This document shows positions 50,789 to 59,606 of a stretch of 64,000 nt of DNA, one piece after another (position 1 is the stretch's first letter; every line of letters starts with the position of its first letter). Source of the DNA: Stappia albiluteola (GTDB lineage: Bacteria; Pseudomonadota; Alphaproteobacteria; Rhizobiales; Stappiaceae). The stretch is from NCBI RefSeq assembly GCF_014050225.1, contig NZ_JACFXV010000053.1:1-64000 (forward strand), read 5' to 3'. The translations under genes were made by a program, and so were the position numbers. The notes below the pieces were generated by a model. The model did not search any database. It saw nothing but the letters and a program-made list of their open reading frames with translations, and was not told where the DNA came from.

Positions 50789-53122
50789 GTGAGTCTGTTG
50801 GCTGAGGTCGTGCAAAAAAGCGTGATGGCATCGTGGGAAGAGAGCCTCCGCCGAATGCTTCTGCCTACCGTGGCGCTTTGCCTGTGCGGCGGCGGTCTTG
50901 CCAGGCTGACCGGGCTGCCGGAACAGGCGCAATGGATCTGGGCCGCTGGAACGGCTCTGGTGCTCCTGGTGCTCCTTTTCGATATCGCAACGAGCCTGTT
51001 GCGCGGCGATTTCGGCCTCGACCTTGTGGCGGCCCTTGCCATGGCGGGCGCGCTGGCGCTTGGCGAGAACCTTGCCGGCATCATCATCGCACTGATGTTC
51101 ACCGGCGGCGAAGCGCTGGAGACTTTCGCGCAGCAAAGGGCGCGGCGGGAAATGACCGCCCTGCTTTCCCGCGTACCGCGCAAGGCAACGCGCTACGCGG
51201 ACGGTCTCCTTGAGGATGTGGATCTGGACCGGATTGCCCCCGGCGACCGCGTGCTGGTGCGCCGGGGCGAGGTCGTCCCCGTGGACGGCAAGGTTGCGGA
51301 CGGCACCGCCGTGCTCGACCAGTCCGCGCTGACCGGCGAGGCGCTGCCGGTGCGCCGCCGCAAGGGCACTGCGGTGATGAGCGGCAGCACCAATGCGGGC
51401 GATGCCTTCGACCTGCTGGCAACCAGCAGCGCCGCGCAAAGCACCTATGCCGGCATCATCCGCCTTGTCGAGGCCGCGCAAGCCGCGAGGTCGCCCATGG
51501 CGCGCCTTGCCGACCGCTATGCACTGGTTTTTCTGGCTCTTACCCTCGCGATTGCCGGCGGCGCATGGATATTCAGCGGCGACCCCGTGCGGGCGCTGGC
51601 CGTGCTTGTGGTCGCGACCCCCTGCCCGCTGATCCTCGGCGTGCCGGTCGCCGTGATTTCCGGCGTGTCGCGTTGTGCCCGGCGCGGCATCCTCGTCAAG
51701 GGCGGCGGCGCGCTGGAGCGGCTCGCCAATGTCGGCACTGTCCTGCTCGACAAGACGGGCACGGTGACCGACGGGCGCCCGCGCCTCACCGAAATCAGGA
51801 CATTCGGCAACATCCCTCCCCTCGACCTGCTGCGCCTGGCCGCCTCGCTCGACCAGGGCTCGCCGCATGTGGTCGCCGAAGCCCTGGTGGACGCCGCACG
51901 CGAACGTGGGCTGACACTCGATACACCCTCGGATGTCCGGGAAGTGTCCGGTGCAGGAATTCGCGGCCGTGTGGCCGGTCGCGACGTGGCGGTTGGAGGG
52001 CTCGACTTCATCCGGAACCAGGGAGTTTCGCCAGAAGCGCTTGAGGAGATTCGAGGATCGCTGGGCCATGACGGCGGCGTTGCCGCTGTGGTCGCCGTGG
52101 ACGGGCGGATCGCCGGGGCATTGCTCCTTGCCGACGAGGTGCGGCCGGAGATCGGAACGGTGCTGCGCCAGTTGCGGGATGCGGGCGTGGAACGCATCGT
52201 CCTTGCCACCGGCGACCGGGCGGATATCGCAGATGGCATCGCCTCCTTCATCGGCGTCGACGACGTCGCAGCCGAACTGAGACCGGAGGACAAGACAACG
52301 ATCGTCGAGCGGGAAAGGAGGACCGCACGCGTGCTCATGGTCGGCGACGGGGTGAACGACGCGCCCGCGCTCGCCGCCGCCGACATCGGCGTCGCCATGG
52401 GCGCGCGCGGTGCGGCAGCCTCTTCGGAAGCGGCAGATGCCGTCATCCTGATCGACCGGTTGGACCGCCTCGTCACGGCGCTGAAGATCGCAGCACGCTC
52501 CCGCGCGATCGCCCTGCAAAGCGTACTGGCCGGCATCGGGCTATCCGTCGTGGCGATGGGGTTCGCCGCAGCCGGTTACCTCACGCCGGTCCAGGGCGCC
52601 CTCCTGCAGGAAGCTATCGACGTCGCGGTGATCCTGAACGCATTGCGGGCGCTCGGCGAGCCCCTGCTCAACCATTTCCGCAGCCCGAAAATCAAGGCCC
52701 GGGACCTCGCGGGCCTTGAGGCAGAGCATCAGGAACTGGCGGATGTGGTGGACGCGATCCGTGCAACGGCGGATGGTCTCGCGGCAGCGGCTGACGAAGA
52801 AATCGGACCGAAGCTGGCCGGCCTCGAAGACCAGTTGCGTTCACGCCTGCTGCCGCACGAAAAGCATGATGACGAGGAAATTTATGCCCGAATCCGGAAG
52901 CGGTCCGGCAATGCCAACGTGCTGTCGGGCATGAGCCGCACGCACATGGAAATGCAACGGATGGTGCACCGGCTTTCGGTGCTGCGCAAAGCCCTTCCAG
53001 CGGAAGGCCCGGCGGACGGACAACGCAGCGAGATCCTGAGGCTGCTCTACGGTCTCGAGGCGATCACCCGGCTCCACTTCGCCCAGGAAGAGGAAATCTA
53101 CCGGTCGCTGGAAGCCGAGTGA
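50789..53122 (+). CDS. P1B-5-type metal ATPase with C-terminal hemerythrin domain (Nia-like)
   Basis: Membrane ATPase, 777 residues, probably exporting Ni or Fe as does Nia of Sinorhizobium meliloti. TPCP (277-280) in the transmembrane ion site replaces the usual CPC; the phosphorylation loop D321-KTGTVT and hinge GDGVNDAPAL follow. No N-terminal metal-binding domain. From about residue 650 a hemerythrin-type helical bundle carries likely iron ligands in PHEKHDDEEIY, RTHMEMQRMVH and RLHFAQEEEIY. This TPCP plus hemerythrin layout defines the P1B-5 group. The start is GTG 50789; an ATG at 50825 is an alternative. Confidence 0.9.
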   Translation: MSLLAEVVQKSVMASWEESLRRMLLPTVALCLCGGGLARLTGLPEQAQWIWAAGTALVLLVLLFDIATSLLRGDFGLDLVAALAMAGALALGENLAGIIIALMFTGGEALETFAQQRARREMTALLSRVPRKATRYADGLLEDVDLDRIAPGDRVLVRRGEVVPVDGKVADGTAVLDQSALTGEALPVRRRKGTAVMSGSTNAGDAFDLLATSSAAQSTYAGIIRLVEAAQAARSPMARLADRYALVFLALTLAIAGGAWIFSGDPVRALAVLVVATPCPLILGVPVAVISGVSRCARRGILVKGGGALERLANVGTVLLDKTGTVTDGRPRLTEIRTFGNIPPLDLLRLAASLDQGSPHVVAEALVDAARERGLTLDTPSDVREVSGAGIRGRVAGRDVAVGGLDFIRNQGVSPEALEEIRGSLGHDGGVAAVVAVDGRIAGALLLADEVRPEIGTVLRQLRDAGVERIVLATGDRADIADGIASFIGVDDVAAELRPEDKTTIVERERRTARVLMVGDGVNDAPALAAADIGVAMGARGAAASSEAADAVILIDRLDRLVTALKIAARSRAIALQSVLAGIGLSVVAMGFAAAGYLTPVQGALLQEAIDVAVILNALRALGEPLLNHFRSPKIKARDLAGLEAEHQELADVVDAIRATADGLAAAADEEIGPKLAGLEDQLRSRLLPHEKHDDEEIYARIRKRSGNANVLSGMSRTHMEMQRMVHRLSVLRKALPAEGPADGQRSEILRLLYGLEAITRLHFAQEEEIYRSLEAE

Positions 53123-53134
53123 TCTTTTCTGCCT

Positions 53135-54097
53135 TCAGGCCTGAAGGCCCTTGCATTCGGGAACCGGCGTCACCGCCTTGCCATCGGCAAAGAAGCGCAG
53201 CAGGTTCTCCACCGTCAGGTCGCCCATGGCGCGACGGGTTTCCACCGTGGCGCTGCCCACATGCGGCAGCAGCACGACATTTTCCATGGCAAAGAGCGCT
53301 TCCGGAACGCGCGGCTCATCCTCGAAGACGTCGAGGCCGGCAGCCCCAAGCCTGCCATCCTTCAGCGCGGCGACCAGTTCCGCTTCGTCGACCACCGATC
53401 CGCGACCTACGTTGACCAGCGTGCCTTCCGGCCCGAGAGCATCGATCACGGCGCGGTTGACGAGATGGCGGGTCGCCGCGCCGCCCGGCGTGATCACCAC
53501 CAGGAAGTCGACGTCCTTCGCCATGTCGACGAGGTTGCCATAGTAGCGGTACGGCGTGTCCGGCTTCCTGTTGCGGGTATGATAGACGATCTCGCAGTCA
53601 AAGGCGGCGAGCTTGCGGGCGATCGTCTCGCCGATGCGGCCAAGACCGAGGATGCCGACGCGCTTGCCCTCGATCGACTGGCGCAGGGGCGCAGCGCCCT
53701 CCTTCGGCCAGCGGCCGGCGCGCACATAGGCGTCGTCCACGACGACGCGCCGACTGACGGCCAGCATCAGCATGATGGCCGTATTGGCGACATCGGCGTT
53801 CAGCACGTCCGGAGTATGGGTAACCATGACGCCGCGGGCGGCAGCCGCGTTCGCGTCGATGGCGTCATAGCCGACGCCGAAGCAGGAGATGATCTTCAGA
53901 TTCGGCAACCGGGCCATGATCTCCGGCTTCAGACCGTCGTGACCGTTTGTCGCGACGGCAACGATCGCTTCGCCCTTTTCGGTCAGAAAGGCCTCCAGAT
54001 CGCCGATTTCCTTTAGCCTGTGCAAGGTGAAGGCGCCGGTCATCGCTTCAAGCATCCGCGGTGTCGCGTTGCCGACCAGAAGCAGGTCAGGTTTCAT
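53135..54097 (-). CDS. D-isomer 2-hydroxyacid dehydrogenase
   Basis: NAD(P)-dependent reductase or dehydrogenase, 320 residues. The dinucleotide motif is GILGLGRIGETIA followed by an Arg-rich TRNRK, which suggests NADPH. Catalytic Arg (NVGRGSVVDE), Glu (FEDEPRVPEA) and His (LLPHVGSATVET) are all present. Homologues reduce glyoxylate or hydroxypyruvate. It lies 44 nt after the FAH gene at the end of a three-gene operon, so it may dispose of a 2-oxoacid made in that pathway. Confidence 0.88.
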   Translation of the reverse strand: MKPDLLLVGNATPRMLEAMTGAFTLHRLKEIGDLEAFLTEKGEAIVAVATNGHDGLKPEIMARLPNLKIISCFGVGYDAIDANAAAARGVMVTHTPDVLNADVANTAIMLMLAVSRRVVVDDAYVRAGRWPKEGAAPLRQSIEGKRVGILGLGRIGETIARKLAAFDCEIVYHTRNRKPDTPYRYYGNLVDMAKDVDFLVVITPGGAATRHLVNRAVIDALGPEGTLVNVGRGSVVDEAELVAALKDGRLGAAGLDVFEDEPRVPEALFAMENVVLLPHVGSATVETRRAMGDLTVENLLRFFADGKAVTPVPECKGLQA

Positions 54098-54141
54098 GAG
54101 TTCGTTCCTCTGGCGGTTTCGCCATGCAATTTGTCAGAAGG

Positions 54142-54990
54142 TCAGGCGTCCATCACGACGCTCTGACGCTGCGAGCCGAGACCTTCGATCCACAGCTCCA
54201 TTACGTCGCCGGCCTTGAGGTAGACCGGGGTCGGTTTCATGCCCATGCCGACGCCCGGAGGCGTGCCGGTGGAGATGACATCGCCCGGTTGCAGCGTGAA
54301 GAGCTGGGAGAGGTGGGAGACGATCTCGGCCACGGTGAAGATCATGGTCGCCGTGTTGCCCGTCTGCCGGCGCTCGCCGTTGACGTCCAGCGTCATGGCG
54401 AGCGATTGCGGATCCTCTATCTCGTCGCGAGTGACGAGCCAGGGTCCGATCGGGCCGAAAGTGTCGCAGGACTTGCCCTTGGTCCACTGGCCCGTGAGTT
54501 GCGTCTGGAATTTGCGCTCCGAAACGTCGTTGATGACGCAATAGCCGGCGACGTAATCCAGCGCGTCTTCCTTGCTTACATATTTGGCCGGCTTGCCGAT
54601 CACCACGCCAAGCTCCACCTCCCAGTCCGAGTGCTCGGAACCGCGCGGCAGGCTGACGGTATCATTCGGGCCGACGACGGCCGAAGTCGCTTTCATAAAG
54701 AGGATCGGATGCTCGGGGATGGCAGCACCCGTTTCCGCCGCGTGATCGGAGTAGTTCAGGCCGATACACATGAACTTGCCGATGCTGCCGACGCACGGAC
54801 CAAGGCGCGGATTGCCGGGCACGAGTGGCAGTGAGGCTTGATCAAGAGCCGCCAGACGGCCAATCGTGGCGTCGGACAAGGCCTCTCCAGCAATATCGTC
54901 CACATGCGCGGACAGATCGCGCAAATCGCCTTTCGCGTCGATCAGGCCGGGCTTTTCGGCGCCCGCCGCGCCATAGCGAACCAGTTTCAT
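54142..54990 (-). CDS. Fumarylacetoacetate hydrolase-family C-C hydrolase
   Basis: Predicted metal-dependent hydrolase, 282 residues. Motifs are LNYSDHAAETG, the metal-binding HSDWEVELGVVIGKP, and TGTPPGVGMGMKP. Next to an SDR of the 2-keto-3-deoxy-L-fuconate dehydrogenase type it fits 2,4-diketo-3-deoxy-L-fuconate hydrolase, which yields pyruvate and lactate. A ureidoglycolate-lyase label is the common automatic alternative. The gap to the SDR gene is 38 nt, consistent with an operon. Confidence 0.85.
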   Translation of the reverse strand: MKLVRYGAAGAEKPGLIDAKGDLRDLSAHVDDIAGEALSDATIGRLAALDQASLPLVPGNPRLGPCVGSIGKFMCIGLNYSDHAAETGAAIPEHPILFMKATSAVVGPNDTVSLPRGSEHSDWEVELGVVIGKPAKYVSKEDALDYVAGYCVINDVSERKFQTQLTGQWTKGKSCDTFGPIGPWLVTRDEIEDPQSLAMTLDVNGERRQTGNTATMIFTVAEIVSHLSQLFTLQPGDVISTGTPPGVGMGMKPTPVYLKAGDVMELWIEGLGSQRQSVVMDA

Positions 54991-55028
54991 CGAATTTCTT
55001 CCTTCCCTTTCAAAACTTTATGAGGCCG

Positions 55029-55778
55029 TCACGCGGCCCAGCCGCCGTCCACGACATGCACCTGGCCGGTGGTGAAGGCGCTTTCGTCGGAGCCCAGATA
55101 GACGGCAAGGGCCGCGATTTCTTCCGCCTTGCCGATGCGTCCCATCGGCTGGCGCGCGACGAAGGCCTTCATTGCACCTTCATAGTCCCCGGTCGCCCGC
55201 AGGCGATCATGCAGCGACGGACTGTCGACCGTTCCCGGAGCAATCGCGTTGCAGCGAATGCCCTTCGTCACGAAATCCTTGGCGACCGACTTGGTGAGCC
55301 CGACTACGGCCGCCTTCGTCGTGCCGTAGACGAAACGGCCCGGCGCGGCGATCACCGAAGAGGCGACCGACGACATGTTGATGATCGAGCCCTGACCGCG
55401 CTCCAGCATGCCGGGCAGCGCCGCACGGATCGTGCGGAACATGGAGCGCACGTTGAGATCGAAGGCGAAATCCCACTCCTCATCCGTGCAGTCGAGGATG
55501 GTGCCGTTGTGCACGAAACCGGCGCAGTTGAAGAGGATGTCCGGCCTGGCCTTGTTGACGCCTTCGCGCACCGAGGCATCGTCACGCACATCGAGGCGCC
55601 ACGCTTCCAGCCCCGGCTGTCCGGCCTTTACGAGATCCGCCAGCGCCGCCTCGTTCACATCCGTGGCGAAGACCGTTGCTCCCTCACGCGCCATCGCAAG
55701 CGCGGCGGCACGGCCGATTCCCTGCCCCGCAGCCGTCACAAGCGCGCGCTTGCCCGCCAAGCGTCCTGCCGCAATCAT
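55029..55778 (-). CDS. SDR oxidoreductase, 2-keto-3-deoxy-L-fuconate dehydrogenase-like
   Basis: A classical SDR of 249 residues. NAD motif TAAGQGIGRAAAL, catalytic Ser-Tyr-Lys in NMSSVASS and YGTTKAAVVG, and PGTVDSPSL. The sequence resembles the 2-keto-3-deoxy-L-fuconate dehydrogenase of the L-fucose pathway, and the FAH gene downstream fits the next step. ATG 55778 follows GGGGAG; the in-frame extension upstream lacks a site. No fuconate dehydratase of the usual type is nearby, but a dehydratase-family gene lies at 61.4 kb. Confidence 0.85.
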   Translation of the reverse strand: MIAAGRLAGKRALVTAAGQGIGRAAALAMAREGATVFATDVNEAALADLVKAGQPGLEAWRLDVRDDASVREGVNKARPDILFNCAGFVHNGTILDCTDEEWDFAFDLNVRSMFRTIRAALPGMLERGQGSIINMSSVASSVIAAPGRFVYGTTKAAVVGLTKSVAKDFVTKGIRCNAIAPGTVDSPSLHDRLRATGDYEGAMKAFVARQPMGRIGKAEEIAALAVYLGSDESAFTTGQVHVVDGGWAA

Positions 55779-55943
55779 GATCACTCCCCGTCTCTCAATG
55801 ACATCGCGCTCCGCCGGCGCCGGCCGAATCTTCATCCGGTGGCGAAATCGCATTAGTCATATTTATTGCGACACATCGGCGAAAGACCGCCAACTCGATT
55901 TTCCGAGGCAAACTTTCGCAACGTCACCATTCCGCAAGGCACT

Positions 55944-56999
55944 CTACCGCGTGCTCCTGCGATGGACGACCTCGTATCCGAGATCGACAAGTGCTTCTTC
56001 AGGCCGCTTGCCCTCGATCGCCGACACCAGCATGCGGATCGCCCGCTCGCCCATTTCATGGCGGAAGGTCCGTACGCTCGTCATCGATGGTTCTGCCACC
56101 GCGCAGAATTCGAGATCGTTGAAGCCGCAGATTCCGAGTTGGTCGGGAACGCGGAAGCGGCGCCTCTGCGCCTCGAACAGAACGCCGAGCGCAAGGTCGT
56201 CATTGTTGCACAGGACGGCATCCGCATCGGGGGCAACCGACATGAGCTCGCCGAAAAGCTCGACACCCATGGCGACCGACGATGGCCGCTGCGTCGTGAT
56301 GATGCGCGTTTCGTCGAACAGTCCCTGGACCTCCGTCTCCTCGCGAAAGCCCTGCAGCCGGCGCTGCGAGCGCGGATCCATGCGCGCGGCGACAAAGGCA
56401 GGTCGGCGATATCCGCGATCAATCAGATGTCGCGTCGCCGCGCGGGCGGCCTCGTAGTGGGAGAAGCCGACCATCATATCGATGGGGTCGTCGCCCACCT
56501 CCATGATCTGCACCACCGGACAGGACGCTTCGACAAGCAGGCTGCGGGTGGCCTCTGATTGATCGACGCCCGCCACGATCAGCCCCGCCGGCTTCTGGCT
56601 GAGGAAGAGACGAACCAGCTTCTCCTCCTCCAGCAGCGAATAACGCGAGTTGCCGAGCTGAATGCCGAAATCCGTCATCCGGATCACGTCGTAGACGGCG
56701 CGCAGGACATCCGCGAAGACGTTGTTGGTGACGGAGGGAATGATGACTCCGATAATGTTCGTACGACCCGTCACCAGCGCGCGCGCAACCGGGTCGGGAA
56801 CGTAGCCAAGCTCCCGAATTGTATGATCAATTCGCTGCCGAAGCGTAGCCGAAACCTTGTCCGGCTCGCGCAATGCGCGTGAAACAGTGATCGCGCTAAC
56901 ACCAACGGCCCGGGCTACGTCAGCAAGGGTTACCTTTCCGGATTTCCTTGTGTTTCGCACGCTGAACTCCGCTCGGCCCTTCAGATGCCTCTCAGCCAC
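55944..56999 (-). CDS. LacI-family transcriptional regulator (GntR-like)
   Basis: A 351-residue repressor. The DNA-binding head (VTLADVARAVGVSAITVSRA) is preceded by about 22 residues. The hinge ends with LVTGRTNIIGVIIPS, then the sugar-binding domain. The family resemblance is to gluconate repressors. It is divergent from gluconokinase, and an imperfect LacI-type operator lies 10 nt upstream, so it likely controls both itself and the kinase, and perhaps the TRAP genes beyond. Confidence 0.93.
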   Translation of the reverse strand: MAERHLKGRAEFSVRNTRKSGKVTLADVARAVGVSAITVSRALREPDKVSATLRQRIDHTIRELGYVPDPVARALVTGRTNIIGVIIPSVTNNVFADVLRAVYDVIRMTDFGIQLGNSRYSLLEEEKLVRLFLSQKPAGLIVAGVDQSEATRSLLVEASCPVVQIMEVGDDPIDMMVGFSHYEAARAATRHLIDRGYRRPAFVAARMDPRSQRRLQGFREETEVQGLFDETRIITTQRPSSVAMGVELFGELMSVAPDADAVLCNNDDLALGVLFEAQRRRFRVPDQLGICGFNDLEFCAVAEPSMTSVRTFRHEMGERAIRMLVSAIEGKRPEEALVDLGYEVVHRRSTR

Positions 57000-57008
57000 A
57001 CTTGACGA

Positions 57009-57024
57009 ATGTTAGCGCAATCAT
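57009..57024. promoter_or_regulatory. LacI-type operator
   Basis: ATGTTAGCGCAATCAT is a dyad with a central GCGC and two mismatched pairs. It matches the general LacI-family pattern TGTTAGCGCTAACA with two differences. It lies between the regulator and gluconokinase genes. Confidence 0.5.
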
Positions 57025-57163
57025 TTATGACCAAAAGCATCGTCGTTGCAAGAAGCAGCTCACAAGGCAAGGTGGGAAACGGTCAGGAGGACCGTATCTC
57101 GCCAAGAGCTTCAGGGGCGACCGACCCTCCGAAAAGAGAGGGTGTGGAATTGCGGGAGGATGC

Positions 57164-57724
57164 GTGGGCGCTGGTTTCGTTCTGGTGATGGGCGTTTGCG
57201 GCGTGGGCAAGACGACAGTCGCCCGCGCGATGGCCGACATGGCGGGCGCGCATTACCTTGAAGGCGACGATTTTCATCCCGAAGAGAACGTGCGTGCGAT
57301 GGCGCAGGGACGCCCGCTGAGCGACGCGGACCGCTGGCCCTGGCTGGAGAGCATTTGTGCCGGCGCACTTGCCGCGCATGAAAGTGACAATGCGCCCGTC
57401 GTCATCGCCTGTTCCGCCCTCAAGAAGCGTTATCGCGATCTTCTGCGCCAGCGTCTCGGTGATCTGGCGATCATCCATCTGACGGGCGATCGCGAGTTGA
57501 TCCGCGCGCGCATGGAACAGCGCGAAGGACATTTCATGCCTGCCAGGCTTCTCGACAGCCAATTGAGGGACCTCGAGGCGCCGCGGGCGGACGAGGGCGA
57601 CGTCCTCGTGCTCGACATTTCGGGGACCGAAGCTGCTATCCTGAATACGGCGAGGGCATATTTCAGCGGCAGACTGCAAACGGATCGCCGCGCGAGATCC
57701 GCAAGCGCGGATAGCGGCGCATGA
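57164..57724 (+). CDS. gntK: Gluconokinase
   Basis: P-loop kinase that makes 6-phosphogluconate from gluconate; 186 residues. Walker A is GVCGVGKTTVA, the substrate motif EGDDFHPEENVRAM and LSDADRWPWLE, and VIACSALKKRYRDLLR follows, all typical of the GntK family. I chose GTG 57164, with GGGAGGA 4 nt upstream; ATG 57188 would remove eight residues. It is divergent from the LacI gene and 184 nt before the TRAP binding-protein gene. Confidence 0.9.
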   Translation: MGAGFVLVMGVCGVGKTTVARAMADMAGAHYLEGDDFHPEENVRAMAQGRPLSDADRWPWLESICAGALAAHESDNAPVVIACSALKKRYRDLLRQRLGDLAIIHLTGDRELIRARMEQREGHFMPARLLDSQLRDLEAPRADEGDVLVLDISGTEAAILNTARAYFSGRLQTDRRARSASADSGA

Positions 57725-57908
57725 GGCACGTTCGACCTCTTGTGCCGGAATGGGGAAACCTGCAGGCTGACCTGCGGGGATCCTGTACGTCTTTGGGGCG
57801 CGCGCGCACGGCATCGCTGTCCAATGCGCGTGAAATCGGCTGGTGCGGGTGTCAGCTACCCTCACTCTTGCCGGCATGAAACTGGAACTTCAACGGGAGG
57901 AAGCTGAA

Positions 57909-58931
57909 ATGAGGAAATTGGCAAAGTCGCTCCTGGCGTTTACCGCCCTGGGCATGATGATGTCGGGGGCAGCGCTCGCCGAGACCACCCACCTGCGCAT
58001 CCAGACGCACTATGCGCCGGAAACGCCGTCGGGCAAGCTGGCCGCGCAGTTCGTCGACGATGTCCAGGTGATGTCGGGCGGCGAGATCGAGATCGAGATG
58101 TTCTACTCGTCCTCGGTCGTGAAGTCCGTGGAGACCTTCGACGCCGCAGCAACCGGCATCCTTGACTGCGACATGACGGGCGGCGCCTACCAGACCGGCA
58201 AGAACCCGGCCTTCCAGTTCATCGGCGACATCATGGGCGGTTACGACACCCCCTACCAGCAGCTGTCCTGGCTCTACTATGGCGGCGGTCTGGAAACGGC
58301 CCAGAAGCTCTACAACAAGTACGACATGCAGCTCGTCGGCTGGTGGATCTACGGTCAGGAATCCCTGTCCTCTACCAAGCCGATCGCCGGCATCGAGGAC
58401 CTGAAGGACTGGAAGTTCCGTTCGCCTCCGGGCCTGGAGACGGAAATCTTCGCTTCGCTCGGCGCCAAGCCGGTGGTGATGGACTTCACCGAAGTCTTCA
58501 CCGCACTCGAGACGAAGATCATCGATGGCGCGGACGCCTCGGGTCTCGCCAACAACGTTGGCCTCGGCCTCTATGACATCGCGAAATATGCGACGTTCCC
58601 GGGCTTCCACTCCATGCCGTCCGATCACCTGGCCTGCAACAAGGCCAAGTGGGACGCGATGCCCGAGAAGCACCGCCGCATCATGGAAACGGCCATGGAG
58701 AAGCTGGCCCTCCAGACCGCGCTGACCTTCGAGAAGAAGAACGCGGAAGCCGCTTCCTCGCTGCCGGAGAAGGGCGTGACCATCTCCGACTGGTCTGCCG
58801 AGGACCGCGCCGCGTTCCGCAAGGCTGCCCAGCAGGCCTGGGAAGGTTGGGCTGAAAAGACGCCGGAAGCGCGCCTCCTCGTCGACAGCCACAAGGCCTA
58901 CCTGAAGCAGCTCGGTCTGCTGGTCAACTAA
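57909..58931 (+). CDS. dctP: TRAP transporter solute-binding protein (DctP)
   Basis: Periplasmic binding protein, 340 residues. The signal peptide (SLLAFTALGMMMSGAALA) is cleaved near AETT. DctP motifs include GDIMGGYDTPYQQLSWLYYG and the ligand-arginine region KFRSPPGLETEIFA, typical of carboxylate-binding members. ATG 57909 follows GGGAGGAAG; an in-frame extension upstream lacks a site. It is followed by a stem-loop, then dctQ and dctM. A sugar acid or keto acid is the likely ligand. Confidence 0.92.
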   Translation: MRKLAKSLLAFTALGMMMSGAALAETTHLRIQTHYAPETPSGKLAAQFVDDVQVMSGGEIEIEMFYSSSVVKSVETFDAAATGILDCDMTGGAYQTGKNPAFQFIGDIMGGYDTPYQQLSWLYYGGGLETAQKLYNKYDMQLVGWWIYGQESLSSTKPIAGIEDLKDWKFRSPPGLETEIFASLGAKPVVMDFTEVFTALETKIIDGADASGLANNVGLGLYDIAKYATFPGFHSMPSDHLACNKAKWDAMPEKHRRIMETAMEKLALQTALTFEKKNAEAASSLPEKGVTISDWSAEDRAAFRKAAQQAWEGWAEKTPEARLLVDSHKAYLKQLGLLVN

Positions 58932-58944
58932 AGACCCCATCCGA

Positions 58945-58975
58945 GGCGGTCGCGGGCATCTCGCGGCCGCCTTTT
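58945..58975 (+). terminator. Rho-independent stem-loop between dctP and dctQ
   Basis: GGCGGTCGCG (58945-58954), a 7-nt loop, then CGCGGCCGCC (58962-58971) and TTTT. One G-U pair is needed. In TRAP operons a partial terminator here yields more binding protein than permease, and this is probably such an attenuator. Confidence 0.7.
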
Positions 58976-59005
58976 GCAAGAAGACGGGCAGCGCTGGAGG
59001 ACGCG

Positions 59006-59590
59006 ATGGTCGAACACGAGCGGACCGGCATAGTCGATCTCATTACCTGGAGCTTCAGCCGCGTTGCCATGTGGGCACCGGCCTTCGTGGTCGGCGTCAT
59101 GTTCTACGAGGTGGTGGTACGCTATCTCTTTGTAAAGCCAACCCTTTGGGCGAACGAACTGTCGCTATGGGTCGCGGGCGCGATCTATCTCACCGCCGGC
59201 CTCTACGCCATGCAGCAGCGCAGCCATATCCGCATCTTCATTCTCTACGATGTGGTGCCCCGCTGGCTGCAACGCGTCTTCGACATTCTTTCAGTAGCCT
59301 GCATCTGGATCTTCGCCGGCGCGGTGATCTGGGGCGGCTATGGCGAGGCCTATGCGAAACTGATGCGCTGGGAGCGCTTCGGCACCGCCTGGGATCCGCC
59401 GATCCCGGCGACGATGAAGCCGCTGATCCTGCTGACGCTGGTATTCCTCGCCCTGCAGGCGCTTTCGAACCTGATCCACGACTGGAACCGCGGCCCCGAA
59501 CCGCACGGGGTTGCAGACGACATCGACATCCCGGTCGAGGACGATCTGGTCGCCAGGGCACGCACAACCGAAAACAACAAGAACGCCTGA
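59006..59590 (+). CDS. dctQ: TRAP transporter small permease (DctQ)
   Basis: A 194-residue protein with four membrane helices (including VAMWAPAFVVGVMFYEVVV and ILLTLVFLALQALSNLI), of DctQ size. The conserved WANELSLWVAGAIYLTAG region is present. It is 16 nt upstream of dctM. The C-terminal tail is acidic and soluble. Confidence 0.9.
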   Translation: MVEHERTGIVDLITWSFSRVAMWAPAFVVGVMFYEVVVRYLFVKPTLWANELSLWVAGAIYLTAGLYAMQQRSHIRIFILYDVVPRWLQRVFDILSVACIWIFAGAVIWGGYGEAYAKLMRWERFGTAWDPPIPATMKPLILLTLVFLALQALSNLIHDWNRGPEPHGVADDIDIPVEDDLVARARTTENNKNA

Positions 59591-59606
59591 AGGACGGATC
59601 GGCAAC

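Noticed and set aside
53131-53148. Perfect palindrome GCCTTCAGGCCTGAAGGC as a terminator
   Set aside because: It has no loop and no T-tract and overlaps the end of the 2-hydroxyacid dehydrogenase gene; it may be a chance result of codon use.
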